This document shows, in pieces, positions 52,450 through 59,947 of a stretch of DNA of 64,000 bases (position 1 is the first letter of the stretch; each line of letters starts with the position of its first letter). The notes under the pieces were generated by a model. The model had not been told where the DNA came from. It worked only from the letters and a program-made list of their open reading frames with translations, and ran no database searches. Where the stretch lies: the NCBI GenBank assembly GCA_031423615.1, contig JANPFV010000104.1:56326-120325 (forward strand), written 5' to 3'. Source of the DNA: JADLGJ01 sp031423615 (GTDB taxonomy: Bacteria; Omnitrophota; Gorgyraeia; Zapsychrales; JANLHA01). A program made the translations under genes and the position numbers.

Positions 52450-53430
52450 ATGAGCACGAAAATTTTCAGCGGTATGCGCCCGACGGGAAAACTCCATCTC
52501 GGGCATTTGGTCGGCGCTCTGTCCAGTTGGATTGAACTGCAGAAACAGTATCCGTGCATTTTTTCCATCGTCGACTGGCATGCCTACATGGGTGAGTATG
52601 AGCAAAGTCAAGGGATCAAAGACCATATCCTTGACATGGCTGTGGATTGGATCGCCTGCGGCATTGACCCTGAAAAATCTATCCTTTTTATCCAAAGCGA
52701 AATCCCTGAACATTTAGAACTGGCCATGGTTTTTGGCTGTATTACGCCTTTGGGTTGGCTTGAGAGGAATCCCACTTACAAGGAACAGTTGCGCGAAGTG
52801 ACTACCCGCGATTTACAAACATTCGGATTCTTGGGTTATCCTGTTTTGCAGGCCGCAGATATTCTTCTTTATAAAGCTAATGCTGTGCCCATTGGTGAAG
52901 ACCAACTCCCGCATTTGGAATTGACCCGCGAGGTGGCCCGGCGGTTTAACCATCTCTACGGTAAAAATATTTTTCCCGATTGTGAAGCGATCCTCACTCA
53001 AACACCCCGCTTGCTGGGGACCGACGGACGCAAGATGAGCAAGAGTTATCAAAATGCCATTAATCTTTCTGATTCCCCCGATATGATCAGGGTCAAGACC
53101 AAACAAATGCTGACCGATACTCAAAGAATACGCCTGACGGATCCCGGCCGCCCGGACTTTTGCAATGTTTACAGTTATTACAATGTCTTTGCCCCGGGAA
53201 AAAGTAAGGATGTTTATGAATGGTGCACTCAGGCTAAAAAAGGTTCCGTGGAATGCAAGAATATTCTCGCCGATCATTTGATCCGCTATCTTGCGCCCAT
53301 TCAGGAAAAGCGCAATGAACTCCTGCGGCATCCTCAACGCATCCGGGACATCCTCGACGCCGGGCGCGAAAAGGCCGGCGCTCTGGCCCGCCAAACGATC
53401 GCGGAAGTCAAGGAGGTCATTTTTAAATGA
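52450..53430 (+). CDS. trpS: Tryptophanyl-tRNA synthetase
   Basis: 326 residues, the usual bacterial size. Class I synthetase: the HIGH-like motif is in FSGMRPTGKLHLGHLVGALS, the Trp-binding region has PVLQAADILLYKANAVPIGE and DQLPHLELTREVARRFN, and KMSKS is in LGTDGRKMSKSYQNAINL. The C-terminal helical domain (about 230-326) is complete. The stop overlaps scpA by four bases, so the two are coupled. Confidence 0.96.
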   Translation: MSTKIFSGMRPTGKLHLGHLVGALSSWIELQKQYPCIFSIVDWHAYMGEYEQSQGIKDHILDMAVDWIACGIDPEKSILFIQSEIPEHLELAMVFGCITPLGWLERNPTYKEQLREVTTRDLQTFGFLGYPVLQAADILLYKANAVPIGEDQLPHLELTREVARRFNHLYGKNIFPDCEAILTQTPRLLGTDGRKMSKSYQNAINLSDSPDMIRVKTKQMLTDTQRIRLTDPGRPDFCNVYSYYNVFAPGKSKDVYEWCTQAKKGSVECKNILADHLIRYLAPIQEKRNELLRHPQRIRDILDAGREKAGALARQTIAEVKEVIFK

Positions 53431-54224
53431 GTTATAAACTTAAACTTGATGTTTTTGAAGGACCGCTTGATCTGCTTCTTTTTTTGATCAAGAAAAATGA
53501 CATTGATATTTGTAATATTCCCATCACCAAGGTCACGGACCAATACCTGGAATATATTGAAATGATGAAGATGCTTGATCTGGAGATCGTGGGAGAGTTT
53601 TTGGTCATGGCCGCGACATTGTTGCAGATCAAATCTAAAATGTTATTGCCTCCCGATCCTCAGGAAGTGACCGAGGAGGAAATCGATCCGCGCGATGAGC
53701 TGGTCCAGCGTTTGCAGGAATACCGGGTCTTTAAAGAAATCGCCGAGCAATTGAAGGGCAAGGAAAATGAACGGCAAAATTTTTTTACTCGCCAGGTCGA
53801 TGAGGAAGCGCGTAAGGAACTGGAAAATGATGCCAAGGAAGTTTATTTTGAGGCCAACCTTTTTGATTTGATCAATGCGTTTAGCGCGGCCTTGAGTAAG
53901 ATCAAGGAGGATAAGACCTATGAGGTTTCCAAGGAAGAGTTTACCGTCGAGCAGAAAATCCACGATATTCTCCATTCCTTGCTGAAAGAATCCCGCCTGT
54001 TTTTGACCGACATTTTTGCGAAAGCCAAGTCCAAGGTGGAGATGATCGTTTCCTTCATGGCGATTTTAGAATTGATCCGATTAAAGGAAATCATCGTCGC
54101 CCAAAAAAGACTTTTTGCCGATATTGAAGTTTTGCGCAATCGCGAAAATGTTTTGCCGGCCGTTGAACAGCCGGAAACCGACCCTGGACTTTCGTCCCCC
54201 GCTGGAGATTCTGAAAATGTCTGA
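53427..54224 (+). CDS. scpA: Segregation and condensation protein A
   Basis: 265 residues. Kleisin subunit of the bacterial SMC condensin. The N-terminus YKLKLDVFEGPLDLLLFLIK and DICNIPITKVTDQYL is the family signature, with the SMC neck-binding helix near LEIVGEFLVMAATLLQIKSK. The middle is Glu/Lys-rich. The C-terminal winged helix shows IVSFMAILELIRLKEIIVAQ. scpB does not follow; ruvB begins inside the last 8 bases of scpA. The final 25 residues (PAVEQPETDPGLSS...) are a disordered tail. Confidence 0.93.
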   Translation: MSYKLKLDVFEGPLDLLLFLIKKNDIDICNIPITKVTDQYLEYIEMMKMLDLEIVGEFLVMAATLLQIKSKMLLPPDPQEVTEEEIDPRDELVQRLQEYRVFKEIAEQLKGKENERQNFFTRQVDEEARKELENDAKEVYFEANLFDLINAFSAALSKIKEDKTYEVSKEEFTVEQKIHDILHSLLKESRLFLTDIFAKAKSKVEMIVSFMAILELIRLKEIIVAQKRLFADIEVLRNRENVLPAVEQPETDPGLSSPAGDSENV

Positions 54225-55278
54225 AATGCCGGACCTTCCCGAAACGATGGAGCGCCGCAAGCTGATCCTTGAACAGGAAACGGAAGAGGATAAAGTTGTC
54301 AGTTTGTCTTTGCGTCCTTCCAAACTCGAAGAATTTATCGGTCAGAAGGAATTGGTTGAGAACTTGCAGGTTTCCCTTAAGGCGGCCAAGCAGAGGGGAG
54401 AACCACTGGAACATATGCTGTTTTCCGGACCGCCCGGATTAGGGAAAACATCTCTTTCCTATATTATTGCCCACGAGATGGGTGTCCGTATCACCATCAC
54501 GTCCGGTCCGGCCATTACCCGGGCGGGAGATTTGATCGGTATCCTGACCAATCTGGAAAAGGGCGATATTCTTTTTATCGACGAGATCCACCGGCTTTCT
54601 AAAGTGGTGGAAGAATTTCTGTATCCCGCGATGGAAAATTTTAAAATCGATTTTATTGTCGATAAAGGTCCGTACGCCCGCACCGTTAATTTTAATTTGA
54701 AGCCTTTTACCATCATTGGGGCAACGACCCGCAGTGGACTTTTGGCTTCGCCTTTGCGCGATCGTTTCGGGATATTCCATCATTTGGAATTTTATGACCC
54801 AGAAGATTTACGGGAAATCGTTTTGGCTTCGGCAAAAAAATTGAACGTGCAGATCAGCCCGGAAACAGCTATTGCCATTGCCCGTCGGGCCCGGGGGACC
54901 CCGCGGATTGCCAACCGGCTTTTACGGCGGGTGCGGGATTTCAGTCAAGTTAAGACCGGACAAACCGCCATTGAAATGGCCCTCGTCGATGAAGCCATGC
55001 GGACCTTAAGGATCGATGAAATGGGGTTGGATGAAATTGATCGACGGCTTTTACGCGTGATCAATGACCAGTACCAGGGAGGACCCGTTGGGATTGAAAC
55101 TCTGGCCGCGACGTTAAATGAAGAAGTCGATACCTTGGTAGACGTTCTTGAGCCGTATCTTTTAAAGGTCGGTTTTTTGAAACGCACGGCGCGAGGTCGG
55201 GAAATAACGGAATCGGCGTTAAGACATCTGGGTGCCGCAATCCTTCGCGGGAAAACATCGCAAAACCAATTATTTTAA
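54217..55278 (+). CDS. ruvB: Holliday junction branch migration helicase RuvB
   Basis: 353 residues from ATG 54217, which overlaps the scpA end; the longer frame is a shadow of scpA. Motor of RuvAB. SLRPSKLEEFIGQKELVENL opens the AAA+ domain, followed by Walker A LFSGPPGLGKTSLSYIIAHE, Walker B ILFIDEIHRL, and sensor 1 IGATTRSGLLASPLRDRFG. The sensor 2 Arg lies in RRARGTPRIANRLLRRVRDF. The C-terminal winged helix has GGPVGIETLAATLNEEVDTL. ruvA and ruvC are not adjacent. Confidence 0.96.
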   Translation: MSEMPDLPETMERRKLILEQETEEDKVVSLSLRPSKLEEFIGQKELVENLQVSLKAAKQRGEPLEHMLFSGPPGLGKTSLSYIIAHEMGVRITITSGPAITRAGDLIGILTNLEKGDILFIDEIHRLSKVVEEFLYPAMENFKIDFIVDKGPYARTVNFNLKPFTIIGATTRSGLLASPLRDRFGIFHHLEFYDPEDLREIVLASAKKLNVQISPETAIAIARRARGTPRIANRLLRRVRDFSQVKTGQTAIEMALVDEAMRTLRIDEMGLDEIDRRLLRVINDQYQGGPVGIETLAATLNEEVDTLVDVLEPYLLKVGFLKRTARGREITESALRHLGAAILRGKTSQNQLF

Positions 55279-55286
55279 TTGATCCT

Positions 55287-55505
55287 ATGATGACTGATCT
55301 TGGGAAAACGCTTGTGATCATCGGCGGTTTGATTGTTTTGACCGGGCTGGTCATGACCTTTATGGGCAAGGTCCCGGGAATGGGCAAGCTGCCCGGGGAT
55401 ATTTTTATCAAGAAAGAAAATTTCACTTTTTATTTCCCGATCACAACCTGCATTGTGGCCAGTATTGTTTTAAGTTTATTATTCTACTTGTTGAATAAAC
55501 GTTAA
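55287..55505 (+). CDS. DUF2905 small membrane protein
   Basis: About 72 residues; ATG 55287 or 55290. Two membrane helices (TLVIIGGLIVLTGLVMTFM and FPITTCIVASIVLSLLFYLL) flank GKVPGMGKLPGDIFIKKENF, which is the DUF2905 signature. This family is a regular neighbour of ruvB and spoIID in many bacteria, and the position here is the same. Function unknown. Confidence 0.85.
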   Translation: MMTDLGKTLVIIGGLIVLTGLVMTFMGKVPGMGKLPGDIFIKKENFTFYFPITTCIVASIVLSLLFYLLNKR

Positions 55506-55510
55506 GACCC

Positions 55511-56695
55511 ATGAAAAATATTCCACCATTAATTTTTCTTTTCTTGTGTTTTCTGGTTTTTGGCAAACCGGGTTTTGCTTCTGAAACCGCGGCTCATAGT
55601 CCGCTGGTCCGCATAGCCGTAGCCAAGGATATTGACCGGGTTTCGATCAAAATGAGCGGGGCTTATGAGATTTCCGATCCGCTATCTCGCGATATCCTCA
55701 GTAAGGATATCCGCCTGGCTCCGACGGTGGTCACCAAAGGGATGAAGGGTTTAAAGTTTGGTGCGCGGGAGACAACTTTAAAACGTTTGCGCTTTTATTC
55801 GCATCGGGATGTGACCGTCCTTCTCAATAATAAAGAGCGCCGCTATCGGGGCTTCATTGATATTGTCCTGACTCCCAAGGATGAATTGATTGTGATCAAT
55901 CAACTGGAAGTCGAAGATTATATAAAAGGAGTTTTGCTTCACGAAGTTTCTAACCGCTGGCCTATGGAAGCGCTCAAGGTGCAGGCCGTCGCCGCGCGGA
56001 CCTATGCCCTCAATCAGATGAAGGTCAATGCCGTGAGAGATTTTGATGTGACCAATGATATTTATTCTCAGGTATATGGCGGGCTTACGTCGGAGCGTTA
56101 TCGCACGAATTTGGCGGTGGACTCAACCAGGGGTGAGATATTGACCTATCAGGGAAAAGTTTTTCCAACGTATTTTCATGCCACCTGTGGAGGACGGACG
56201 GAAGATGCCGCCGAGCTGTGGCCTAATCAACCTTTGCCGCCTCTGGCTGGGGTGCGTTGCATTTATTGCCGGGAGTCTCCGCATTATTTTTGGAAAAAGG
56301 ATTTTCAAGTCACGGAAATTGAAAAAAAACTCAATGCCAAAGGTTTTAAGATTGGGGCTATCGAAGACATTGCCGTGACCCAGCGTAATAAAAGCGACCG
56401 GATTCTCACCTTGATTATTACCGATAAGGAAGGCCACCAGCTGACAATTTCCGGTAAGGATTTTCGTGAGGTCATGGGCCCCAATATTATCCGCAGCAAT
56501 AATTATTACATCGTCATGCAGGGGGAATACTGTGATTTAATCGGTAAAGGCTGGGGCCATGGCGTGGGAATGTGCCAATGGGGAAGCCAGGGCATGGCGG
56601 CTCAGGGATTTACTTACGATAAAATTCTTCTTTTTTATTATCCGGGAACCGTTCTTTCCAAGATCAAGGGTCCAGACCCGGTCCGGGCGTATTGA
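55511..56695 (+). CDS. SpoIID/LytB-domain protein
   Basis: 394 residues with a signal peptide (NIPPLIFLFLCFLVFGKPGFAS). The SpoIID domain (about 115-390) shows LEVEDYIKGVLLHEVSNRWP, LKVQAVAARTYALNQM, YSQVYGGLTSER, and TYFHATCGGRTEDAAELW. It ends with GKGWGHGVGMCQWGSQGMAA and YDKILLFYYPGT. SpoIID of sporulators is a lytic transglycosylase acting on peptidoglycan without stem peptides; homologues occur in many non-sporulators and no sporulation genes are seen here. It belongs to the conserved ruvB-DUF2905-spoIID-queA-tgt block. Confidence 0.92.
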   Translation: MKNIPPLIFLFLCFLVFGKPGFASETAAHSPLVRIAVAKDIDRVSIKMSGAYEISDPLSRDILSKDIRLAPTVVTKGMKGLKFGARETTLKRLRFYSHRDVTVLLNNKERRYRGFIDIVLTPKDELIVINQLEVEDYIKGVLLHEVSNRWPMEALKVQAVAARTYALNQMKVNAVRDFDVTNDIYSQVYGGLTSERYRTNLAVDSTRGEILTYQGKVFPTYFHATCGGRTEDAAELWPNQPLPPLAGVRCIYCRESPHYFWKKDFQVTEIEKKLNAKGFKIGAIEDIAVTQRNKSDRILTLIITDKEGHQLTISGKDFREVMGPNIIRSNNYYIVMQGEYCDLIGKGWGHGVGMCQWGSQGMAAQGFTYDKILLFYYPGTVLSKIKGPDPVRAY

Positions 56696-56696
56696 A

Positions 56697-57707
56697 ATGA
56701 AACGCGCGGAACTTTTTTACAACCTGCCCGATGATCTCATTGCTCAATATCCTTTACAAAAACGTGGTCACGCCCGCTTGATGGTCATTAATCGTTCTGC
56801 GCAAAACATTTTGCACGCCCGCTTTGATCAACTCGCAGATTTCTTGCCGGCAAAAAGTTTTTTAGTTGTTAACGATAGTAAAGTTATTCCGGCCCGTCTG
56901 CTGGGAATCAAGCAACGCAGCGGTGGCAAGATGGAAATATTCTTACTCAATAAGCTCGTCGACGGTTATACGTATGAAGTGCTGATGCGACCTTTGAGTA
57001 AAATCAAAAACGGCGACATCGTCCTTTTCGAAAAAAGCCGGCTTAAGGCTGTCGTCATCGATGCGCAGAAACGTTTGGTAAGATTTAATTTTAAAAATAT
57101 CGATCCCCATATTGCAAAAATCGGGCACATGCCCTTGCCGCCTTATATCAAACGTCCTGATGGGCCCGAAGACCGGGAATTTTATCAAACAGTTTATGCC
57201 AAGCGAGCGGGGTCGGTCGCCGCACCCACGGCAGGATTGCATTTTACAGCGGAGCATTTAAAGGGATTAAAAAAAGACGGGCACGAGATATTGCGGACAA
57301 CTTTGCATGTGAATTATGCCACTTTTAAAGAAATTGAAGAGGATGACATTCTCCGGCATAAAATGCATTTTGAAAGTTATGAAATCGCCCCTGGCACATG
57401 GCGAAGAATGCAGATTTTGCGAAAAGCCGGGGAAAAGACCGTGGCCGTCGGGACGACCAGTTGCCGTGTTCTGGAATCCATTGCCAAAAATGGACAGATC
57501 AAAGGCGAAACCGATTTATTTATCTATCCCGGTTATAAACTGCAAATAACCGATGCCCTCATCACCAATTTTCATTTGCCTTACAGTTCATTGCTTTTGT
57601 TGGTTTATGCCTTTGGGGGAAAGGATTTAATGAAGAAGGCTTACCAGGAAGCCATACAGAAGAAATATCGTTTTTTTAGTTATGGCGATGCGATGTTGAT
57701 TTTATAA
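56697..57707 (+). CDS. queA: S-adenosylmethionine:tRNA ribosyltransferase-isomerase
   Basis: 336 residues from ATG 56697, one base after the SpoIID stop; the longer frame is a shadow. Transfers and rearranges the ribosyl group of SAM onto preQ1 at wobble position 34. YNLPDDLIAQYPLQKRGHAR, VVNDSKVIPARLLGIK and IGHMPLPPYIKRPD lie in the barrel, with YQTVYAKRAGSVAAPTAGLH as the signature. VNYATFKEIEEDDI, VGTTSCRVLES, and FHLPYSSLLLLVYAFGG follow. It acts after Tgt in queuosine synthesis. Confidence 0.95.
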   Translation: MKRAELFYNLPDDLIAQYPLQKRGHARLMVINRSAQNILHARFDQLADFLPAKSFLVVNDSKVIPARLLGIKQRSGGKMEIFLLNKLVDGYTYEVLMRPLSKIKNGDIVLFEKSRLKAVVIDAQKRLVRFNFKNIDPHIAKIGHMPLPPYIKRPDGPEDREFYQTVYAKRAGSVAAPTAGLHFTAEHLKGLKKDGHEILRTTLHVNYATFKEIEEDDILRHKMHFESYEIAPGTWRRMQILRKAGEKTVAVGTTSCRVLESIAKNGQIKGETDLFIYPGYKLQITDALITNFHLPYSSLLLLVYAFGGKDLMKKAYQEAIQKKYRFFSYGDAMLIL

Positions 57708-57740
57708 TAGGTTTTACGGGCTGAGCGGAGAAAGAATATT

Positions 57741-58874
57741 ATGTTTTTTGAACACCATAAAACGGACACAAAAACCAAGGCCCGGCTGGGCACCATAACC
57801 ACGGCGCATGGCCCCATCCAATCACCTTTTTTTATGCCGGTGGGAACCAGCGGTGTGGTAAAAAGTCTCGCCGCCGAGGATTTGCTGGAAATGGAAGCGC
57901 AAATCATGCTTTCTAATACGTATCATCTTTATCTTCGGCCTGGGATGGAAATAATTAAACACTTGGGCGGTTTGCACAAATTTATTTCTTGGGACAAACC
58001 CATGCTCACCGATAGCGGCGGGTATCAGGTTTTTAGTCTTTCTAAATTGCGCAAAATGACGGATGAAGGGGTAGAGTTTCAGTCGCACATTGATGGCGAT
58101 ACGCATTTTTTTACGCCGGAAAAAGTCATGGACATTCAGGCGGACCTGGGATCGGACATGATCATGCCGTTGGATGTTTGTGCGCCTTATCCTTGCGACC
58201 GTCCTACGGCCGTAGAATCCGTGCGCCGCACCAGCCTTTGGGCCCAGCGTTCTAAAGATCGTTTTTACAAAATGGGAATGCAAGCCAAGCAAACGTTATT
58301 CGGTATTGTTCAGGGTTCGGTTTATCGGGATTTGCGTCAACAGGCCGCGCAGGAAATTATGGACATCGGTTTCGATGCTTATGCGATCGGCGGCGTCAGT
58401 GTGGGGGAACCGGTTAAGAATATGTTTGAGGCTGTCGATTGGGTTGTTCCTCTGCTTCCGGAAAACAAACCGCGTTATCTGATGGGTATTGGATTGCCCG
58501 ACCAGATCGTCCATGCCGTGTCGTGCGGGATTGATATGTTTGATACGGTTATCCCGACGAGGTATGGGCGCAATGGTACTGTTTTGACCTTTCATGGGAG
58601 AATGATTGCCCGCAATGCCGAATTTTCCCGCGACAGTCTTCCCATAGACCCGCAATGCGGCTGTTTCGTTTGCAAAAAATATTCCCGCAGTTATCTTCGT
58701 CATCTGGTCAATAGCAATGAGCTGACGGGCCTGTACTTTTTGTCCTATCATAATTTATATTTTTATAATCAATTGATGAAACAAATCCGGCAACATATCG
58801 CCGCTGGGACTTTTGCGGAATTCGAAAAAGAATTTTTGACCAACTATGGATCAGAATTAGTGAACCGTCTTTGA
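57741..58874 (+). CDS. tgt: tRNA-guanine transglycosylase (queuine)
   Basis: 377 residues. Exchanges guanine 34 for preQ1. SPFFMPVGTSGVVKSLAAED opens the TIM barrel, and MLTDSGGYQVFSLSKLRKM contains the catalytic Asp. GIVQGSVYRDLRQQAAQEIM, YAIGGVSVGEP, and FDTVIPTRYGRNGTVL carry the nucleophile Asp. The structural zinc site is in CGCFVCKKYSRSYLRHLVNS with the distant His in YHNLYF. The stop lies 12 bases before the trmD start. Confidence 0.96.
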   Translation: MFFEHHKTDTKTKARLGTITTAHGPIQSPFFMPVGTSGVVKSLAAEDLLEMEAQIMLSNTYHLYLRPGMEIIKHLGGLHKFISWDKPMLTDSGGYQVFSLSKLRKMTDEGVEFQSHIDGDTHFFTPEKVMDIQADLGSDMIMPLDVCAPYPCDRPTAVESVRRTSLWAQRSKDRFYKMGMQAKQTLFGIVQGSVYRDLRQQAAQEIMDIGFDAYAIGGVSVGEPVKNMFEAVDWVVPLLPENKPRYLMGIGLPDQIVHAVSCGIDMFDTVIPTRYGRNGTVLTFHGRMIARNAEFSRDSLPIDPQCGCFVCKKYSRSYLRHLVNSNELTGLYFLSYHNLYFYNQLMKQIRQHIAAGTFAEFEKEFLTNYGSELVNRL

Positions 58875-58885
58875 GAGGACAGGTC

Positions 58886-59590
58886 ATGATCAAATTCGAT
58901 GTGATTACTATTTTCCCAAAAATGTTTGACGCCGTTATCAATGAATCCATTGTCAAACGCGCCCAGGAGAAAAAAAAGGTCACAATCAAAATTCACGATC
59001 TGCGGGATTGGACGAAGGACATTCACCGCAAAGTTGATGACCGTCCCTTCGGAGGCGGTCCGGGCATGATCCTTATGCCGGCTCCTATTTTTGCCGCCGT
59101 TAAAGACATCAAAGGCCAGCGCAAAGCCCATGTGATTATGACTTGCGCGGGGGGCGCGTCTTTTTCGCAACCCAAGGCGCGTTTGCTTTCCAAAAAGAAA
59201 AATATTATCATCATTTGCGGTCATTACGAGGGTATTGATGAACGGGTCAGGGAAGAATTGGCTGATGAAAGTCTTTCTATCGGCGATTACGTGTTAACCG
59301 GCGGAGAATTGCCGGCGATGGTTGTGATCGATGCCGTGAGCAGGCTCATTCCCGGTGTTCTGGGAAAAGCGGAATCTTTGGAAACGGAGTCATTTGAAGA
59401 CAAAGGGCTTTTGGAATATCCTCACTACACCCGGCCTGCGGATTTTAAGGGTAAAAAAGTGCCCGCCATTCTTTTGTCGGGCAATCATAAAGATATTGAA
59501 ATTTGGCGGCGGGCGCAAGCTCTCAAACGAACGCAAAAATTCCGGCCGGATTTGCTCAGCGGCCGCAGAGAAGACCCACCCAAGAATTGA
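58886..59590 (+). CDS. trmD: tRNA (guanine37-N1)-methyltransferase
   Basis: 234 residues from ATG 58886, with AGGACAGG upstream. Methylates G37 of tRNAs reading CNN codons and prevents frameshifting. KFDVITIFPKMFDAVINESI, HDLRDWTKDIHRKVDDRPFG, and GGPGMILMPAPIF belong to the N-terminal domain. The SAM-binding trefoil knot has IIICGHYEGIDERV and SIGDYVLTGGELPAMVVIDA. LLEYPHYTRPADFKGKKVP and LLSGNHKDIEIWRR complete the C-terminal half. It takes the place that yajC usually holds after tgt, and it is the last ordinary gene of the window. Confidence 0.96.
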   Translation: MIKFDVITIFPKMFDAVINESIVKRAQEKKKVTIKIHDLRDWTKDIHRKVDDRPFGGGPGMILMPAPIFAAVKDIKGQRKAHVIMTCAGGASFSQPKARLLSKKKNIIIICGHYEGIDERVREELADESLSIGDYVLTGGELPAMVVIDAVSRLIPGVLGKAESLETESFEDKGLLEYPHYTRPADFKGKKVPAILLSGNHKDIEIWRRAQALKRTQKFRPDLLSGRREDPPKN

Positions 59591-59638
59591 GAGATGACGG
59601 ATTGGGGATATTTCCCGTCAACTCAAAAAATAATTATT

Positions 59639-59780
59639 AATGCGATTTGTAAATTTGCTAATTTGACTGGTCCTTTTGAGGCGAATAGCGCCATAGAGGC
59701 GCAAAACAAATGAGCCGCCAAAGGACCAGTCGAATCAGTAATCATTAATCCTGACGAGAGATCAAAACTTGTACACGGCG
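59639..59780 (+). repeat. Dispersed intergenic repeat, copy B, with long hairpin
   Basis: The flanks match copy A (33721-33806): AATGCGATTTGTAAATTTGC at the left, and AGATCAAAACTTGTACACGG at the right. In the middle GACTGGTCCTTT (59665-59676) pairs perfectly with AAAGGACCAGTC (59720-59731), enclosing a 43-base loop with further GGCG/CGCC pairing. Copy A has only GACTAGTC at this point. It occupies most of the first half of the 357-base gap after trmD. Confidence 0.65.
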
Positions 59781-59796
59781 TTTATTAAAAATAAAC

Positions 59797-59825
59797 TTGC
59801 TTTGGGTACAATTCTTTAGTATATT
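59797..59825 (+). promoter_or_regulatory. Promoter-like site for the long right-edge gene
   Basis: TTGCTT (59797-59802), a 17-base spacer and TATATT (59820-59825). Transcription would begin near 59832, leaving a leader of about 115 bases before ATG 59948. It lies directly after repeat copy B. Confidence 0.5.
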
Positions 59826-59892
59826 TTGTCATGTACGTTATCTGTATCACCTGCTTGTTTTAATTCCCATATTGAAGTTTTATTTTTCAGGC

Positions 59893-59907
59893 GGCGGAAA
59901 ATCCGCC
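59893..59907 (+). promoter_or_regulatory. Leader hairpin upstream of the long right-edge gene
   Basis: GGCGGA (59893-59898), loop AAA, TCCGCC (59902-59907). It lies 40 bases before ATG 59948, inside the predicted untranslated leader. No T tract follows, so it is not a plain terminator. The rest of the 59591-59947 gap outside the repeat, promoter and hairpin shows nothing I recognise. Confidence 0.4.
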
Positions 59908-59947
59908 AGCAGATTTCTTTGTCTCAACCGGCAAAAAGGATAGGTCT

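Noticed and set aside
55511..56695. SpoIID as evidence of a spore-former
   Set aside because: SpoIID-domain proteins occur widely in non-sporulating bacteria, no other sporulation gene is present, and the LPS genes indicate a diderm.
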